Shown piece by piece: positions 1 through 8,733 of a stretch of DNA of 18,801 nucleotides. Every line of letters starts with the position of its first letter. The stretch's first letter is position 1. The translations under genes and the position numbers were made by a program. Source of the DNA: CAZVRZ01 sp964629965 (GTDB taxonomy: Bacteria > Chloroflexota > Anaerolineae > Anaerolineales > UBA4823); the NCBI GenBank assembly GCA_964629965.1, contig CAZVRZ010000108.1, positions 1 through 18,801 on the forward strand, written 5' to 3'. The notes under the pieces are model-generated. The model had not been told where the DNA came from, did no database searches, and saw nothing but the letters and a program-made list of their open reading frames with translations.

Positions 1-1
1 A

Positions 2-3000
2 ATCCGGGCGGCACGGGTCTCGGAAATCTCTGAGACAACTGCTGCTGCATCCGTCCCGAATGAAGAACGGGTTAATTTTCACATTGGGAATCCGTTACAA
101 GATACTCGGTTATCTTCAGCTTTCTTACGGGTTGCTTTGGGCATTGATATTCATCGAGAGAGTTTGTGCGATGAAGAACCCGATGCGATCTTGGAATATT
201 TAGGATGGCCTGCTTCTGCGAAACCCAAGCTTGAGTTTTTAATTCGTACTATTCGTAGGAGTTCACCTTACCTACCGCGAGGTGGTTTTTCTCGCAAATC
301 TCCACATGGTTTGATTCAAATCTTTATTGACTGGTTGGAACACCAGCAGGAGCCGCTCCATTACAATGCCGGGGAGCAAAGTCGTCGGGAGATCATTTTG
401 GCATCGGGTGGTATCTATGAGACATTGCGCGTGTTGTTATTTGCCTTATCTGACTATCTGGAAGTTACACCTGCCCGCTTCTTAACCTATCGCTGTGAGT
501 TATTGCCTGAACTTAAAACGATCCCTAATTTAATTTTCGAAACGCTGCCCGTTGATGAAAGTCAAGCCCGGTTAAAAATTGAGCAAATATTGACGGACTC
601 AGGTGCAGATGCTACCTCTTGCATTTCAACATACTTGCTGATAGGCGATTTTCTTAGCGAAGAAACCCGTCGCATACTGCGTCTTTTAAGTCTTGAGAAA
701 CCGCTGTTTTTTATCGAAGCGAACAATGCGCCGAACCATCTCTCGTTGGCGCGCGAAGCTCGTTTGATGCAGCGCGTTGTACGATTATTGACACCAGCTA
801 TCTTTGTACCGCGTTTGCAAGATCTCTCTACCGTTTTCGTTGTCGGTAATGCTGATTTACTGAGTGTGATCGAAAATGTCCACTTCAACCTCAAAGGCAC
901 GCCATCAGCTTCTGAGATCGAGTTGTTGAGCTTTATCTTGGAACAGAAACTGGCTGACATTGGAGAAGTCGCTTCTGCACAAGTACCTCAAGTCAAGCCA
1001 TCTTTTGATGGATTGGGATTGGGTGGCACTATCGAAACAGTTCTACCGCAGTTGGCTGCTCGCATCGAAGGTCGCTTGGAACACATACTGCAGGCTCAGT
1101 CCCAACGGCTCGAGCGATCTTTGCATACTCTAGAAGAAAAAACATTCGACCTGGTTCAACGCGCTCAGATTGTTAGGCAGGCAGCTTGGATCAGGAGCGA
1201 ATCCATTGCCCATCGTAGCACTTTGGTTGTTTCCAACGAAGATACGGGCGATGAATTTGCTGCTTATGATGCTGGAGAGCTCCTCGATCAGTTAATTGAG
1301 AACATTCAAGATAAAAATTGGTATCTGACACTTCAGCGTAATTTTCTAAGTGCCTTTGTCCGACACCAACCTCAGTATCACCGGGAGGCTTGCCTGGTGG
1401 CCAGCGGTTCATCTCGCACTGCTTTGGGCATCCTGGGTTTCCACTGCGGTATAGATGAAGTTGTAATTCCCGATCTGAGTTGGTCGTATGAGCAGTGTTT
1501 TCCTACTGTGCATGCCGTGCCTTTGTCTGCCTCGCTGGAGCTGGACGTGCCGGCTTTGATCGCGAAAATGGAAGAGCTTTGTCGCTGCGATCCTACCTGG
1601 CCGCAACGAGGCGCCCTTGCACTCAATAACCCTCACAATGCCACTGGACGAATCTTTTCAGCCGATGCTGTTCGTACATTGGTTGCTTATTGCCTGCAGC
1701 GTAATATATTCGTTGTGGATGATTTGTCTTACCAGAATGTTGCTCCTGTCGATGATCTGCCGGAGATCAAAACGGCGCGCCAAGTGGCGGATGAGTTGGT
1801 GCGCCAGGGAGTTGTTGATGATGCCCAGGCAGAACGGGTGATCACGGTACATTCTATGTCAAAGACTGATTGCTTGGCGGGCGCCCGGCTTGCAGTTATT
1901 GAGATACGTGCAGCCGAATTACGGAGGCGCTTCCAGGCGTTGAACGATTGTTTGCGACCTAACCTGGCGGCCATATTTATTTGTTACCTTTTCTACCGCG
2001 GTCCGGTACAAGATGCGCTGGCTTATTGGCGGCTACGTAATACGATCTTGCGCGAGCGTATCCAGGCTTTACTGATGGCGGCTAACAATTTGCCACCAGA
2101 TCGCAATCCATTTTGTATAAAGATTATCCCGCCTACAGGCAGCATGTATCCTTTGCTTCATGTAGAACGCTTACCGGCTGGCTTGTCATTAGATTGGTTG
2201 GCTTCATCTTTGGCGCGTATTGGCATTGGTTTGCTACCATTGGCAACTTTTGCACGTACGGAGAAAGGCTTTGAGACGGGGCGAACCACTTTTCGCCTGA
2301 CATTAGGCGGTGTAGATGGTGCAGAGATTTTATTGACAAAGACACGCCGCCTGTTGATTGACTTGAATCGCTTGATTGGCGAGGAGAAATCTCGTTACAA
2401 CCGAAAAGAATTACCATTACGAGATGTATTCCGTGACGAACATCGCTCAACCAGGACTGTTTCTCTTTGCCAGGCATGGGATGATATCTGCAAAGAAATC
2501 CAGCGGTATATTGCTACACAACATCTCGAAAAATTTAAATGTTTTGAGACACTAAATATTGCGTCTATACAGAATGAGTTTTTACATCAATATGTCCCAG
2601 AACGACTCAATATCTTCCGTACTCGCTTACTTGACCGGGCGTTGGTCAGTGACGAACTGGTACTACAAGCACTGTCGGATGGCGGTATACAACTCGCTGG
2701 ACGCTTAGAACGAGAATTTTTGAAAGATTCTCTACCGCGCCGCCAGGAATTATTCCGTCTGCGCTGTTATGATCGTACTGTCCATCCCACACAAATGTAT
2801 TCTTTACAAACTGAGTTGGCGTTCGATGCCCTGATTGCTCGTTTGATCTCCAGCCAACCTATCCCTGCTGTCTTGATCCAGACGGCTGCCCGGGAACTGG
2901 CTCAAGAATACCTGGGACGAAACGTGCCGATCAATTCGCAGTGCGAGGCCGATGAGATTCTCCTAGATATGGTTGCCCTGGAAACAAGCGAGGCTTATAC

Positions 3001-5698
3001 CGGATTATTCAGTAAAGTCACATTAACGCCGTTCCTGTCTTTCTGGAGTGATTGGGATGGTAGTAATCGCCCCTCTGGGCAAGGCCACCGCCTGATGGCG
3101 GCAGTGGTGATGAAAAATGTCCAGCGCCTGGCGACAATCCTAGAGCTACTATATCATGCCGATCCATCAGCACCCATTAGCTTGGAATTGTTGAGTGAGA
3201 TCAATCTGTTACCTAAGCGCAACCTGCGTTTCACTCAACTCTTGAATGCCATCATGTTATTAACCCATCAATTGGAACAGCGCTACCGGGGAGTATTGCC
3301 CTTCTCAATGGATGCAACACCCTTCCAAAGACTAGCCACGCGCATACACATACGCCGAGATCCTGCCAGGGTATTGTGGCAGCATAACGATCGTTATGAA
3401 CGAAAAATGCTTGAACTACGCCAACAGCGTCGGGATATGCTTGAGTATTATTTTGCCCTTAACAAGCAACTGCGGAAACAGCTACACGCTTTAATTCCCT
3501 CTATCCAGGCTCAGCGAGTTTTTGAACCTTTATTGCGTGAAGTAGTTAACTATCGTGATATTTTACAACGTGTTGTAATTACCCCTCGCATTCACCAGGG
3601 CATGATTACGGCGCGCGACCCATTTGCTATGGATACCACCGTTCATAATTTACAGGAAATTAACTCTATCGCCGGAAAATATGGCAACCCGGGTGCTATC
3701 CTTGCTTTGCAGATTAGCTTATCATCTAAACCTGAGGCTTTGATCTCACTCGATCGTAAGATGAGTATTGAATGTGAGCAAGTTCGTCGAGAAAACCCTC
3801 AAGCAGAGTTGCCTGCAATCTGGTTGATTCCTCTATTCGAGGATATCGACTCGGTGAAGAATATCTCACCTTACCTGGATCGAACATGGGATTACGCTAC
3901 GCAAAGCCGTAGTACTGGCCAAACACCACAAGATCGTTTTGCCGAGTTCATGGCAGAGGTTTTCGTAGCCGGCTCCGACCTGAGCCAGCAGGTAAGTCAG
4001 GCGGCAGGCGCACATTTATATCTCAAGGCTAAGTATGAAGTGCAAACATGGTTGGCTAAACAAGGAGTAGCCGAGGCCGTTCGAATAAAGCTTGGCAGTG
4101 GAGAGCCCATGCAGCGACAGGGAGGATATTATTCGAGAGTTGCAGGGCGTCCCGTTTTCTTGCATTCCGAGGCGAACCAACGACGCTTTACCAGTCACCT
4201 TCCGGCGGCAGCGCGTCGTAGTACAGCCTATGCCGTTACACCCCTCCAAGGGGTTTTCTTGGGGGGAGATTTGCGCACTTTCCAGAGTAATTTATCTGAA
4301 CAGATGCGTTTCCTGCCTGTAGGTGAGTTGGCTGGTTTACTGTATCATGTGCGTGAGATGCAGCGTAATCATCGAAACGATTTGATTCGTGCAGCAGAGA
4401 CGATTGCAGAGAGTCGGCTGGGTATTCAAAGTCGCAGTGTCCAGGAGCTGGAACGTCTGACTATAGGCGTGAATGAAACCGTATACGAGGGTTTTCTGGA
4501 TGAATTGAGTGCGAATTTTCGCCACATTATATACGGGCGCGAAGAAGATGTAGTCGGTATTCACATCATTTCTTATTTTATTGGGCGATCTATTCCTCAA
4601 CTACGTGACCGCCCTACTTCTCGCCGTACAGCGAGTACCGGCGCCGGGCGCAGCCAACAGATTCTTGCGAATATTGCCGAGATCATTCCGTTTGCCAGGC
4701 AGGGCAGTCTACTGCGAGCCATTGCTCACAATCAGGCGCAAACCATGGTGCTAGGGATAAATCAGCTTACCACCGGACTGTTTCGCTCTTTAGAGCGGTA
4801 TGCCCAAAAAGCGTTCCCGGATTCAGAGCGAGAACGCCTGATTGCCGAACGGTTGCTGCCACGCTTGCCTGTCTATGAGATTCTACACACTTTGCGCCTG
4901 TACCAAGATTCGAAAGGAGAATTTCTCAATCGTGTCGAGATGGCTTTCCCGGCAGGGAATTCTGCTTTTGTAGCGCTGCGCGAAGACAGTGACGCTGCTG
5001 GGCGCTTTCTTATGTTGTTTCAGCAGGAGCTACTTCGACGGCATGGAGTTAATGTTAATGATTTCTTCACTGATGGGAGTTTTGTTCCCGACTTGCTGCC
5101 GACATTACGGCCTGATATCGTTGTATTGTTGCAACCAGATCTCTTTAATAGTGATATCGATCTATTGGTGGAGGGGATTTCGGGTAAGATCGATGAACAA
5201 TGGCGAAAGGATGTAGAATATCAATTGCGCCTACCACAGCGGATTCGCTACTGGCGGTCGATCATTTGGGATGTGATGGGAGAGTCGCTTTACCAACGAG
5301 TGAATAGTTTTACGGAGTTAGCCACCGCTTTATATTCTTTTTCTACCACTCGCTCTTTCGCTTCAATCCGTTCTTCTGTTGGAAATTCTCCTGCAGTGAG
5401 TAGTAGTAGCGCACTGGGTGGTGCTAGGTTGCCAGCTTCTTTGACGGGTTTCTTACGCACTGCTCGCGCTGATGATGAAATGCGCGATTTCTTGATCGGC
5501 GCCATTGAATATTTAGGTTCATTTACGGGGGACGCTGGTAAATTATACCCTGTCGAGGTGCCAGTCAGCATTATCCGCGCCATGAATGACGTGGAACGCA
5601 TTGCTCAGATCGAGGAAAATGCTTTGCCTAAAGAGAAGCAAGATGTGATCCGTTGTTGCATTCTCCAGATAGCGCGACTGGCTGGCGAGGGTGGGTGA
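2..5698 (+). CDS. Giant fusion: two aminotransferase-like domains plus PEP carboxylase-like region (5' partial)
   Basis: The frame is open from base 2, so the start lies outside the window; the TTG at 137 is internal. Domain 1 (about nt 70-960) resembles an aminotransferase fold but has no NPxNxTG motif and no lysine in the stretch matching the PLP-lysine region (VFVVGNADLL, about nt 832). A charged, probably helical linker follows (about 1025-1200). Domain 2 (about 1210-2375) is a fold-type I aminotransferase with NNPHNATG at 1625, DDLSY at 1718, SMSK with the PLP lysine at 1862, GAR just after, and FRLT near 2290. The segment from about 2400 to 5330 has PEP carboxylase landmarks in order: HPT at 2783, WDG near 3053, IPLFED near 3827, GSD at 3971, GSGEPMQRQGG at 4094, DRPTSRR at 4607 and LRAI near 4712. 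GSGxP and LRAI recall archaeal-type PEPC. A Ser-rich stretch lies near the C-terminus. The aminotransferase call is solid. The PEPC call rests on motif order only, and activity is unproven. Confidence 0.8.
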   Translation: MRAARVSEISETTAAASVPNEERVNFHIGNPLQDTRLSSAFLRVALGIDIHRESLCDEEPDAILEYLGWPASAKPKLEFLIRTIRRSSPYLPRGGFSRKSPHGLIQIFIDWLEHQQEPLHYNAGEQSRREIILASGGIYETLRVLLFALSDYLEVTPARFLTYRCELLPELKTIPNLIFETLPVDESQARLKIEQILTDSGADATSCISTYLLIGDFLSEETRRILRLLSLEKPLFFIEANNAPNHLSLAREARLMQRVVRLLTPAIFVPRLQDLSTVFVVGNADLLSVIENVHFNLKGTPSASEIELLSFILEQKLADIGEVASAQVPQVKPSFDGLGLGGTIETVLPQLAARIEGRLEHILQAQSQRLERSLHTLEEKTFDLVQRAQIVRQAAWIRSESIAHRSTLVVSNEDTGDEFAAYDAGELLDQLIENIQDKNWYLTLQRNFLSAFVRHQPQYHREACLVASGSSRTALGILGFHCGIDEVVIPDLSWSYEQCFPTVHAVPLSASLELDVPALIAKMEELCRCDPTWPQRGALALNNPHNATGRIFSADAVRTLVAYCLQRNIFVVDDLSYQNVAPVDDLPEIKTARQVADELVRQGVVDDAQAERVITVHSMSKTDCLAGARLAVIEIRAAELRRRFQALNDCLRPNLAAIFICYLFYRGPVQDALAYWRLRNTILRERIQALLMAANNLPPDRNPFCIKIIPPTGSMYPLLHVERLPAGLSLDWLASSLARIGIGLLPLATFARTEKGFETGRTTFRLTLGGVDGAEILLTKTRRLLIDLNRLIGEEKSRYNRKELPLRDVFRDEHRSTRTVSLCQAWDDICKEIQRYIATQHLEKFKCFETLNIASIQNEFLHQYVPERLNIFRTRLLDRALVSDELVLQALSDGGIQLAGRLEREFLKDSLPRRQELFRLRCYDRTVHPTQMYSLQTELAFDALIARLISSQPIPAVLIQTAARELAQEYLGRNVPINSQCEADEILLDMVALETSEAYTGLFSKVTLTPFLSFWSDWDGSNRPSGQGHRLMAAVVMKNVQRLATILELLYHADPSAPISLELLSEINLLPKRNLRFTQLLNAIMLLTHQLEQRYRGVLPFSMDATPFQRLATRIHIRRDPARVLWQHNDRYERKMLELRQQRRDMLEYYFALNKQLRKQLHALIPSIQAQRVFEPLLREVVNYRDILQRVVITPRIHQGMITARDPFAMDTTVHNLQEINSIAGKYGNPGAILALQISLSSKPEALISLDRKMSIECEQVRRENPQAELPAIWLIPLFEDIDSVKNISPYLDRTWDYATQSRSTGQTPQDRFAEFMAEVFVAGSDLSQQVSQAAGAHLYLKAKYEVQTWLAKQGVAEAVRIKLGSGEPMQRQGGYYSRVAGRPVFLHSEANQRRFTSHLPAAARRSTAYAVTPLQGVFLGGDLRTFQSNLSEQMRFLPVGELAGLLYHVREMQRNHRNDLIRAAETIAESRLGIQSRSVQELERLTIGVNETVYEGFLDELSANFRHIIYGREEDVVGIHIISYFIGRSIPQLRDRPTSRRTASTGAGRSQQILANIAEIIPFARQGSLLRAIAHNQAQTMVLGINQLTTGLFRSLERYAQKAFPDSERERLIAERLLPRLPVYEILHTLRLYQDSKGEFLNRVEMAFPAGNSAFVALREDSDAAGRFLMLFQQELLRRHGVNVNDFFTDGSFVPDLLPTLRPDIVVLLQPDLFNSDIDLLVEGISGKIDEQWRKDVEYQLRLPQRIRYWRSIIWDVMGESLYQRVNSFTELATALYSFSTTRSFASIRSSVGNSPAVSSSSALGGARLPASLTGFLRTARADDEMRDFLIGAIEYLGSFTGDAGKLYPVEVPVSIIRAMNDVERIAQIEENALPKEKQDVIRCCILQIARLAGEGG

Positions 5699-5720
5699 TG
5701 TTATTTTACAAGGAGTAGAC

Positions 5721-6167
5721 ATGCCAACACTGATCCATCGCCGTGTAACAGCTGCACAACGTGACGGCAACCCAACCGTTATTTGCCGGATGCCTTCTGG
5801 CTGGGCAGTCCTAAGTGATGCGCAATTTTTGCGAGGATATTCGCTCCTTCTACCCGATCCTGTGGTTGCTGACCTGAATGAAATGAATAAAGCCCAACGC
5901 ATGCAGTACCTTTATGATATGACCATCGTGGGAGATGCGATTATGTCTGTTACAGGGGCATACCGTATCAATTATGAGATTCTGGGCAATTTGGAACCCG
6001 CATTACATGCCCATATTATTCCACGTTATCTGGACGAGCCGGAAGAAAGGCGTAAGTCTCCAGCGTTCTTCTACGATAGGGAGTATCGTAATTCGATCCC
6101 ATTTGACTATGAGCGCGACAAAGAGCTTATCAAGGAATTAGCCGTGGCTATTCACCAGCAGTTATAA
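5721..6167 (+). CDS. HIT-family protein (nucleotide hydrolase/transferase-like)
   Basis: This 148-residue protein has a HIT-type motif near its C-terminal third, NLEPALHAHIIPRY. The middle (catalytic) and last histidines of the HxHxH signature remain, while the first position is alanine. HIT proteins cleave or transfer nucleoside phosphate linkages such as Ap4A or AMP-amidates; the substrate here cannot be told. The start is ATG 5721 because AAGGAG lies at about 5710-5715 with good spacing; an in-frame ATG at 5691 would overlap the upstream gene's stop and lacks such a site. The gene lies 22 bases after the giant fusion gene on the same strand, so the two are probably cotranscribed. The reading NYEILGN...HAHIxPRY fits a distinct bacterial HIT subfamily as I remember it. 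Confidence 0.8.
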   Translation: MPTLIHRRVTAAQRDGNPTVICRMPSGWAVLSDAQFLRGYSLLLPDPVVADLNEMNKAQRMQYLYDMTIVGDAIMSVTGAYRINYEILGNLEPALHAHIIPRYLDEPEERRKSPAFFYDREYRNSIPFDYERDKELIKELAVAIHQQL

Positions 6168-6178
6168 AGGTAGCTTCA

Positions 6179-6400
6179 CTATAATGGCAAGCGAAAACAA
6201 TTTATTTTGGCGTTGAGACGGATCGCTTTACAATCGTCGGCAATGTCCAACAATAGCAGGCAGGCTACTTCCTTGAACGTGCCGCGGCAAAGCCCACTTA
6301 AGGCGTTGGGATTATCCGGAAGATGGATATCGGGATGTAAACGCTCCAATGAACGACGCATGGCGGTGTACAAGCCGAGCGTGACTGATGATCCATGCAA
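6179..6400 (-). CDS. Possible small protein or 3' gene remnant, unknown
   Basis: The minus frame is open from about 6498, just past the stop of the surface-protein gene, down to a TAA at 6179. It contains no ATG upstream; TTG 6400 is the first plausible start and has no good ribosome binding site. The predicted chain has a balanced composition with helical, leucine-rich stretches (for example EVACLLLLDIADDC), which reads more like real protein than the Ser/Arg-rich frame opposite. I do not recognise the family. It may be a small gene cotranscribed with the surface protein, or the C-terminal end of a gene whose front part was lost. Confidence 0.3.
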   Translation of the reverse strand: MHGSSVTLGLYTAMRRSLERLHPDIHLPDNPNALSGLCRGTFKEVACLLLLDIADDCKAIRLNAKINCFRLPL

Positions 6401-6503
6401 AATAATCTCGAGTTGCGCAGTAATAATCGATGCTGTTCTCCGGTTTTCAAAGAAAGACTTGTGCTTTAAGCTGACTCTCTCGTACGCCAGGTGAATGTGG
6501 AAA

Positions 6504-8408
6504 TTATTTTACTGTTACAAATGCATCACTGCAATTCGTATTGGAATTGTATCCATCATCCATGGAAACGCAAATATAATAATTCCCACGAGCAACACCA
6601 TCTGTATCCCATAGGTACGTTATTCCCGAGAAAGGATCAGTTTGTTTAACCTTTACGACCAGAGGTAAGAAAACAGTAGATGTTCCTGGTAGATAATTCG
6701 CAGGAACATATTCGAGCGCTGGCTTATAGTGACTTGGATCGTTTGGGTTATCTGTGTAATAGTAATTCAAGAAGGTTATTTGATCAGCCGGTTTGTTCAA
6801 CATAATCCTGATTGGTAAATTATTTCCCTGCTCAACCTGGTCTGGCTTTGTCAACCGGATCCAGTCGATTTGCTGGTGCATATCTTCTCCCGTAATATTT
6901 TCATTAGGGTCAAAGCGGAACTTCTTTGAAGGTCCGGTAGCATTCCAGGATGTTGGTAGGGCTGGACAATCAATTGCCAGCGAATCTGTCGTCTCCTCCA
7001 CTGAGCCATCGAACGCGTCAGACAGATCTATTGAATAAATATGCCAGCCTACGTCATAAGGAATATCTTGGCTGACCAGGTGGCATTCATTTGCAGGTGT
7101 AGCCGGGTTTTTGCTCTGAATAGTCCAAATCCAACGGGCCATCATGCCATGTGGTACATTTGCGAAATCATCTACCGTGTTCATCCGGAAACTCAAGTAC
7201 CGGTAAGCAGAATTAGTAGTAACGATCGGGGTCGCCAGTTTTATTTGAGCATCGGGATCACTATGAACTACACCTAGGATACCAGAATGGGTTATAAAAT
7301 CCAATATGCCACCCTGAAAACTATAAGATGCAGTGTTTAGAATGCTGGTTACACTGCTGCTGTCCGTAAAATCCCATGGCTTACCATTTTCAGCGGCATA
7401 ATCAGGGCCACTATAAAAAGATGGACGGTCGAAAGTGGCAATAGATGTCTTGTTGATGTGTATGACCCCTGTGCCCCCGCTAAGGGTGGCAGTGTTAGGA
7501 TCGAGCGTTGCGGTCACCTTATAATTATACGTTCCAGGCTGCACACCTTGCACATCCAGAGCGTAGGGACTGGTCTTAGACTTGTGGTCAATTAAAATGC
7601 TGCGATTTGTCCCTTGGGGAATCAGCCAAAGATACCCACTTCCTCCAGTCCAAGAAATGGTTGTATTAACTGAAGCACAGTCCGTCAGACGTATCCAGTC
7701 AACGACAATATTCTCGTTGACCACATTGACTGGGTCGAGAGCCAATCCTTGCCAGGTCGCTCTCTGATCCCATTTAACATTTCCCATCCACTGTTCTTCG
7801 ACTGGATCGGTTAATCCAATCTTGATTAACCTCCAGGTGTTTACCGGTACATTCAACCCATAGGGAGTATAGTAAAGTTCTTTGTAGCGAGAATATCCGA
7901 ACAAGCTTGAATTTATATTTAAGCGATCATCCTGGTACCAAAATATTTGAGGTTTAGCTTCCAACTGATCTGACTTCATGGCAAAGTAAGCACAATTATA
8001 GATAGAGGTATCAATGGGATAATTTTGCCCAATTTTACCAATTTCAATACCTCCTCTAAAACCTGGCCAGAGTGCAAATACTTGAGAGTATGGTTGAATA
8101 GCCGTTGCTGAAAAAAGACCATTTTGTACTAGTATATTCTTTAATTGATTGCTTTGTCCGGAGTTATTCAATCCCTGCGAAATATCTGAGAATTCAGACA
8201 TATCCCATGGTACACCCAAGATACGCGTGGCATAATCATTACCTTCTGGCAGATATATCTCAGCTGATCCGGCAGCCTGGACGACGTCTGCGGGATGAAT
8301 TGGATGATAAAGCCATTGGGGTAAAAGATCCTGGGCGATGTTCGACCCCAATAGACACAATAATGTTAAAACTGCCATCAGTATATTTATTTTCCGCTTT
8401 AGCGTCAT
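6504..8408 (-). CDS. Secreted protein with two tandem beta-rich repeats, probable surface or carbohydrate-binding role
   Basis: The 634-residue protein starts at ATG 8408, chosen because an AAAGGA site lies about 9 bases upstream and because residues 1-25 form a signal peptide (basic LKRK, then a hydrophobic stretch ending near SNIAQ). The frame is open further up to 8555, but that extension has no ribosome site and would bury the signal. The mature chain carries two copies of a roughly 277-residue unit: a PWD-containing start (nt 8210 and 7379) running to a DWIRLT end (nt 7700 and 6868), the copies offset by about 831 bases. Each is followed by a beta-rich, Ig-like stretch. The C-terminus ends in CSDAFVTVK without a sorting signal or membrane anchor. 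The repeats look like jelly-roll, carbohydrate-binding-like modules. No catalytic motif was recognised, so the function is open. Confidence 0.75.
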   Translation of the reverse strand: MTLKRKINILMAVLTLLCLLGSNIAQDLLPQWLYHPIHPADVVQAAGSAEIYLPEGNDYATRILGVPWDMSEFSDISQGLNNSGQSNQLKNILVQNGLFSATAIQPYSQVFALWPGFRGGIEIGKIGQNYPIDTSIYNCAYFAMKSDQLEAKPQIFWYQDDRLNINSSLFGYSRYKELYYTPYGLNVPVNTWRLIKIGLTDPVEEQWMGNVKWDQRATWQGLALDPVNVVNENIVVDWIRLTDCASVNTTISWTGGSGYLWLIPQGTNRSILIDHKSKTSPYALDVQGVQPGTYNYKVTATLDPNTATLSGGTGVIHINKTSIATFDRPSFYSGPDYAAENGKPWDFTDSSSVTSILNTASYSFQGGILDFITHSGILGVVHSDPDAQIKLATPIVTTNSAYRYLSFRMNTVDDFANVPHGMMARWIWTIQSKNPATPANECHLVSQDIPYDVGWHIYSIDLSDAFDGSVEETTDSLAIDCPALPTSWNATGPSKKFRFDPNENITGEDMHQQIDWIRLTKPDQVEQGNNLPIRIMLNKPADQITFLNYYYTDNPNDPSHYKPALEYVPANYLPGTSTVFLPLVVKVKQTDPFSGITYLWDTDGVARGNYYICVSMDDGYNSNTNCSDAFVTVK

Positions 8409-8733
8409 CAGGAAATTTCCTTTCTCTAAAAGTATTATGAAGATCAAGCTGCCTGTCAAAACCGTGGCCGTCGCCTCTTTTTGGGAGATTTTTAACTTAC
8501 TCGGGGCGATATCCAGGCGGCGGACTAACACATCAAGTTGCTCTGTTAAGATCATGGCCGGGCAGGCATCATCCCAACAAGAGCTCGTTGGAAGCGTTTA
8601 CTTACCAGACGGAACGACTATGATGCAGTGCTGTGTTTACTAAGGTAAGTTTAAGCTGCGTGAGCATGCGGATATGATATCATAGCCTAGGCAGTTGTCT
8701 ATCGTAAATAATTGGTATGAAGGAGATTATCAC
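8409..8733. promoter_or_regulatory. Divergent intergenic region between surface protein and SDR
   Basis: This 325-base spacer serves two genes pointing away from each other. It holds the ribosome binding sites of both (AAAGGA for the minus gene, AAGGAG at about 8720-8725 for the plus gene). It also holds a perfect 10-bp palindrome ATGATATCAT at 8674-8683 and a CCTAGG palindrome at 8686-8691, 40-60 bases before the SDR start. The palindromes sit where a core promoter or repressor site could be, but no convincing -35/-10 pair was found. The minus frame stays open to 8555 without a ribosome site and is not called as a gene. Confidence 0.35.

Noticed and set aside
137..139. TTG as start of the giant gene
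   Set aside because: The frame is open and protein-like back to base 2 (for example NFHIGNPLQD), so the gene begins outside the window.
562..960. 132-codon frame on the minus strand inside the giant gene
   Set aside because: Antisense to well-supported domain sequence, unusual Ser/Arg-rich composition, no ribosome site.
5543..5902. 119-codon minus-strand frame spanning the fusion/HIT junction
   Set aside because: Opposite to two supported genes and Arg/Ser-rich; a shadow.
6207..6494. 95-codon plus-strand frame after the first HIT gene
   Set aside because: Ser/Arg/Lys-rich shadow of the more protein-like minus frame; no ribosome site.
8409..8555. N-terminal extension of the secreted protein to ATG 8555
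   Set aside because: No ribosome site, and it would place the clear signal peptide internally.
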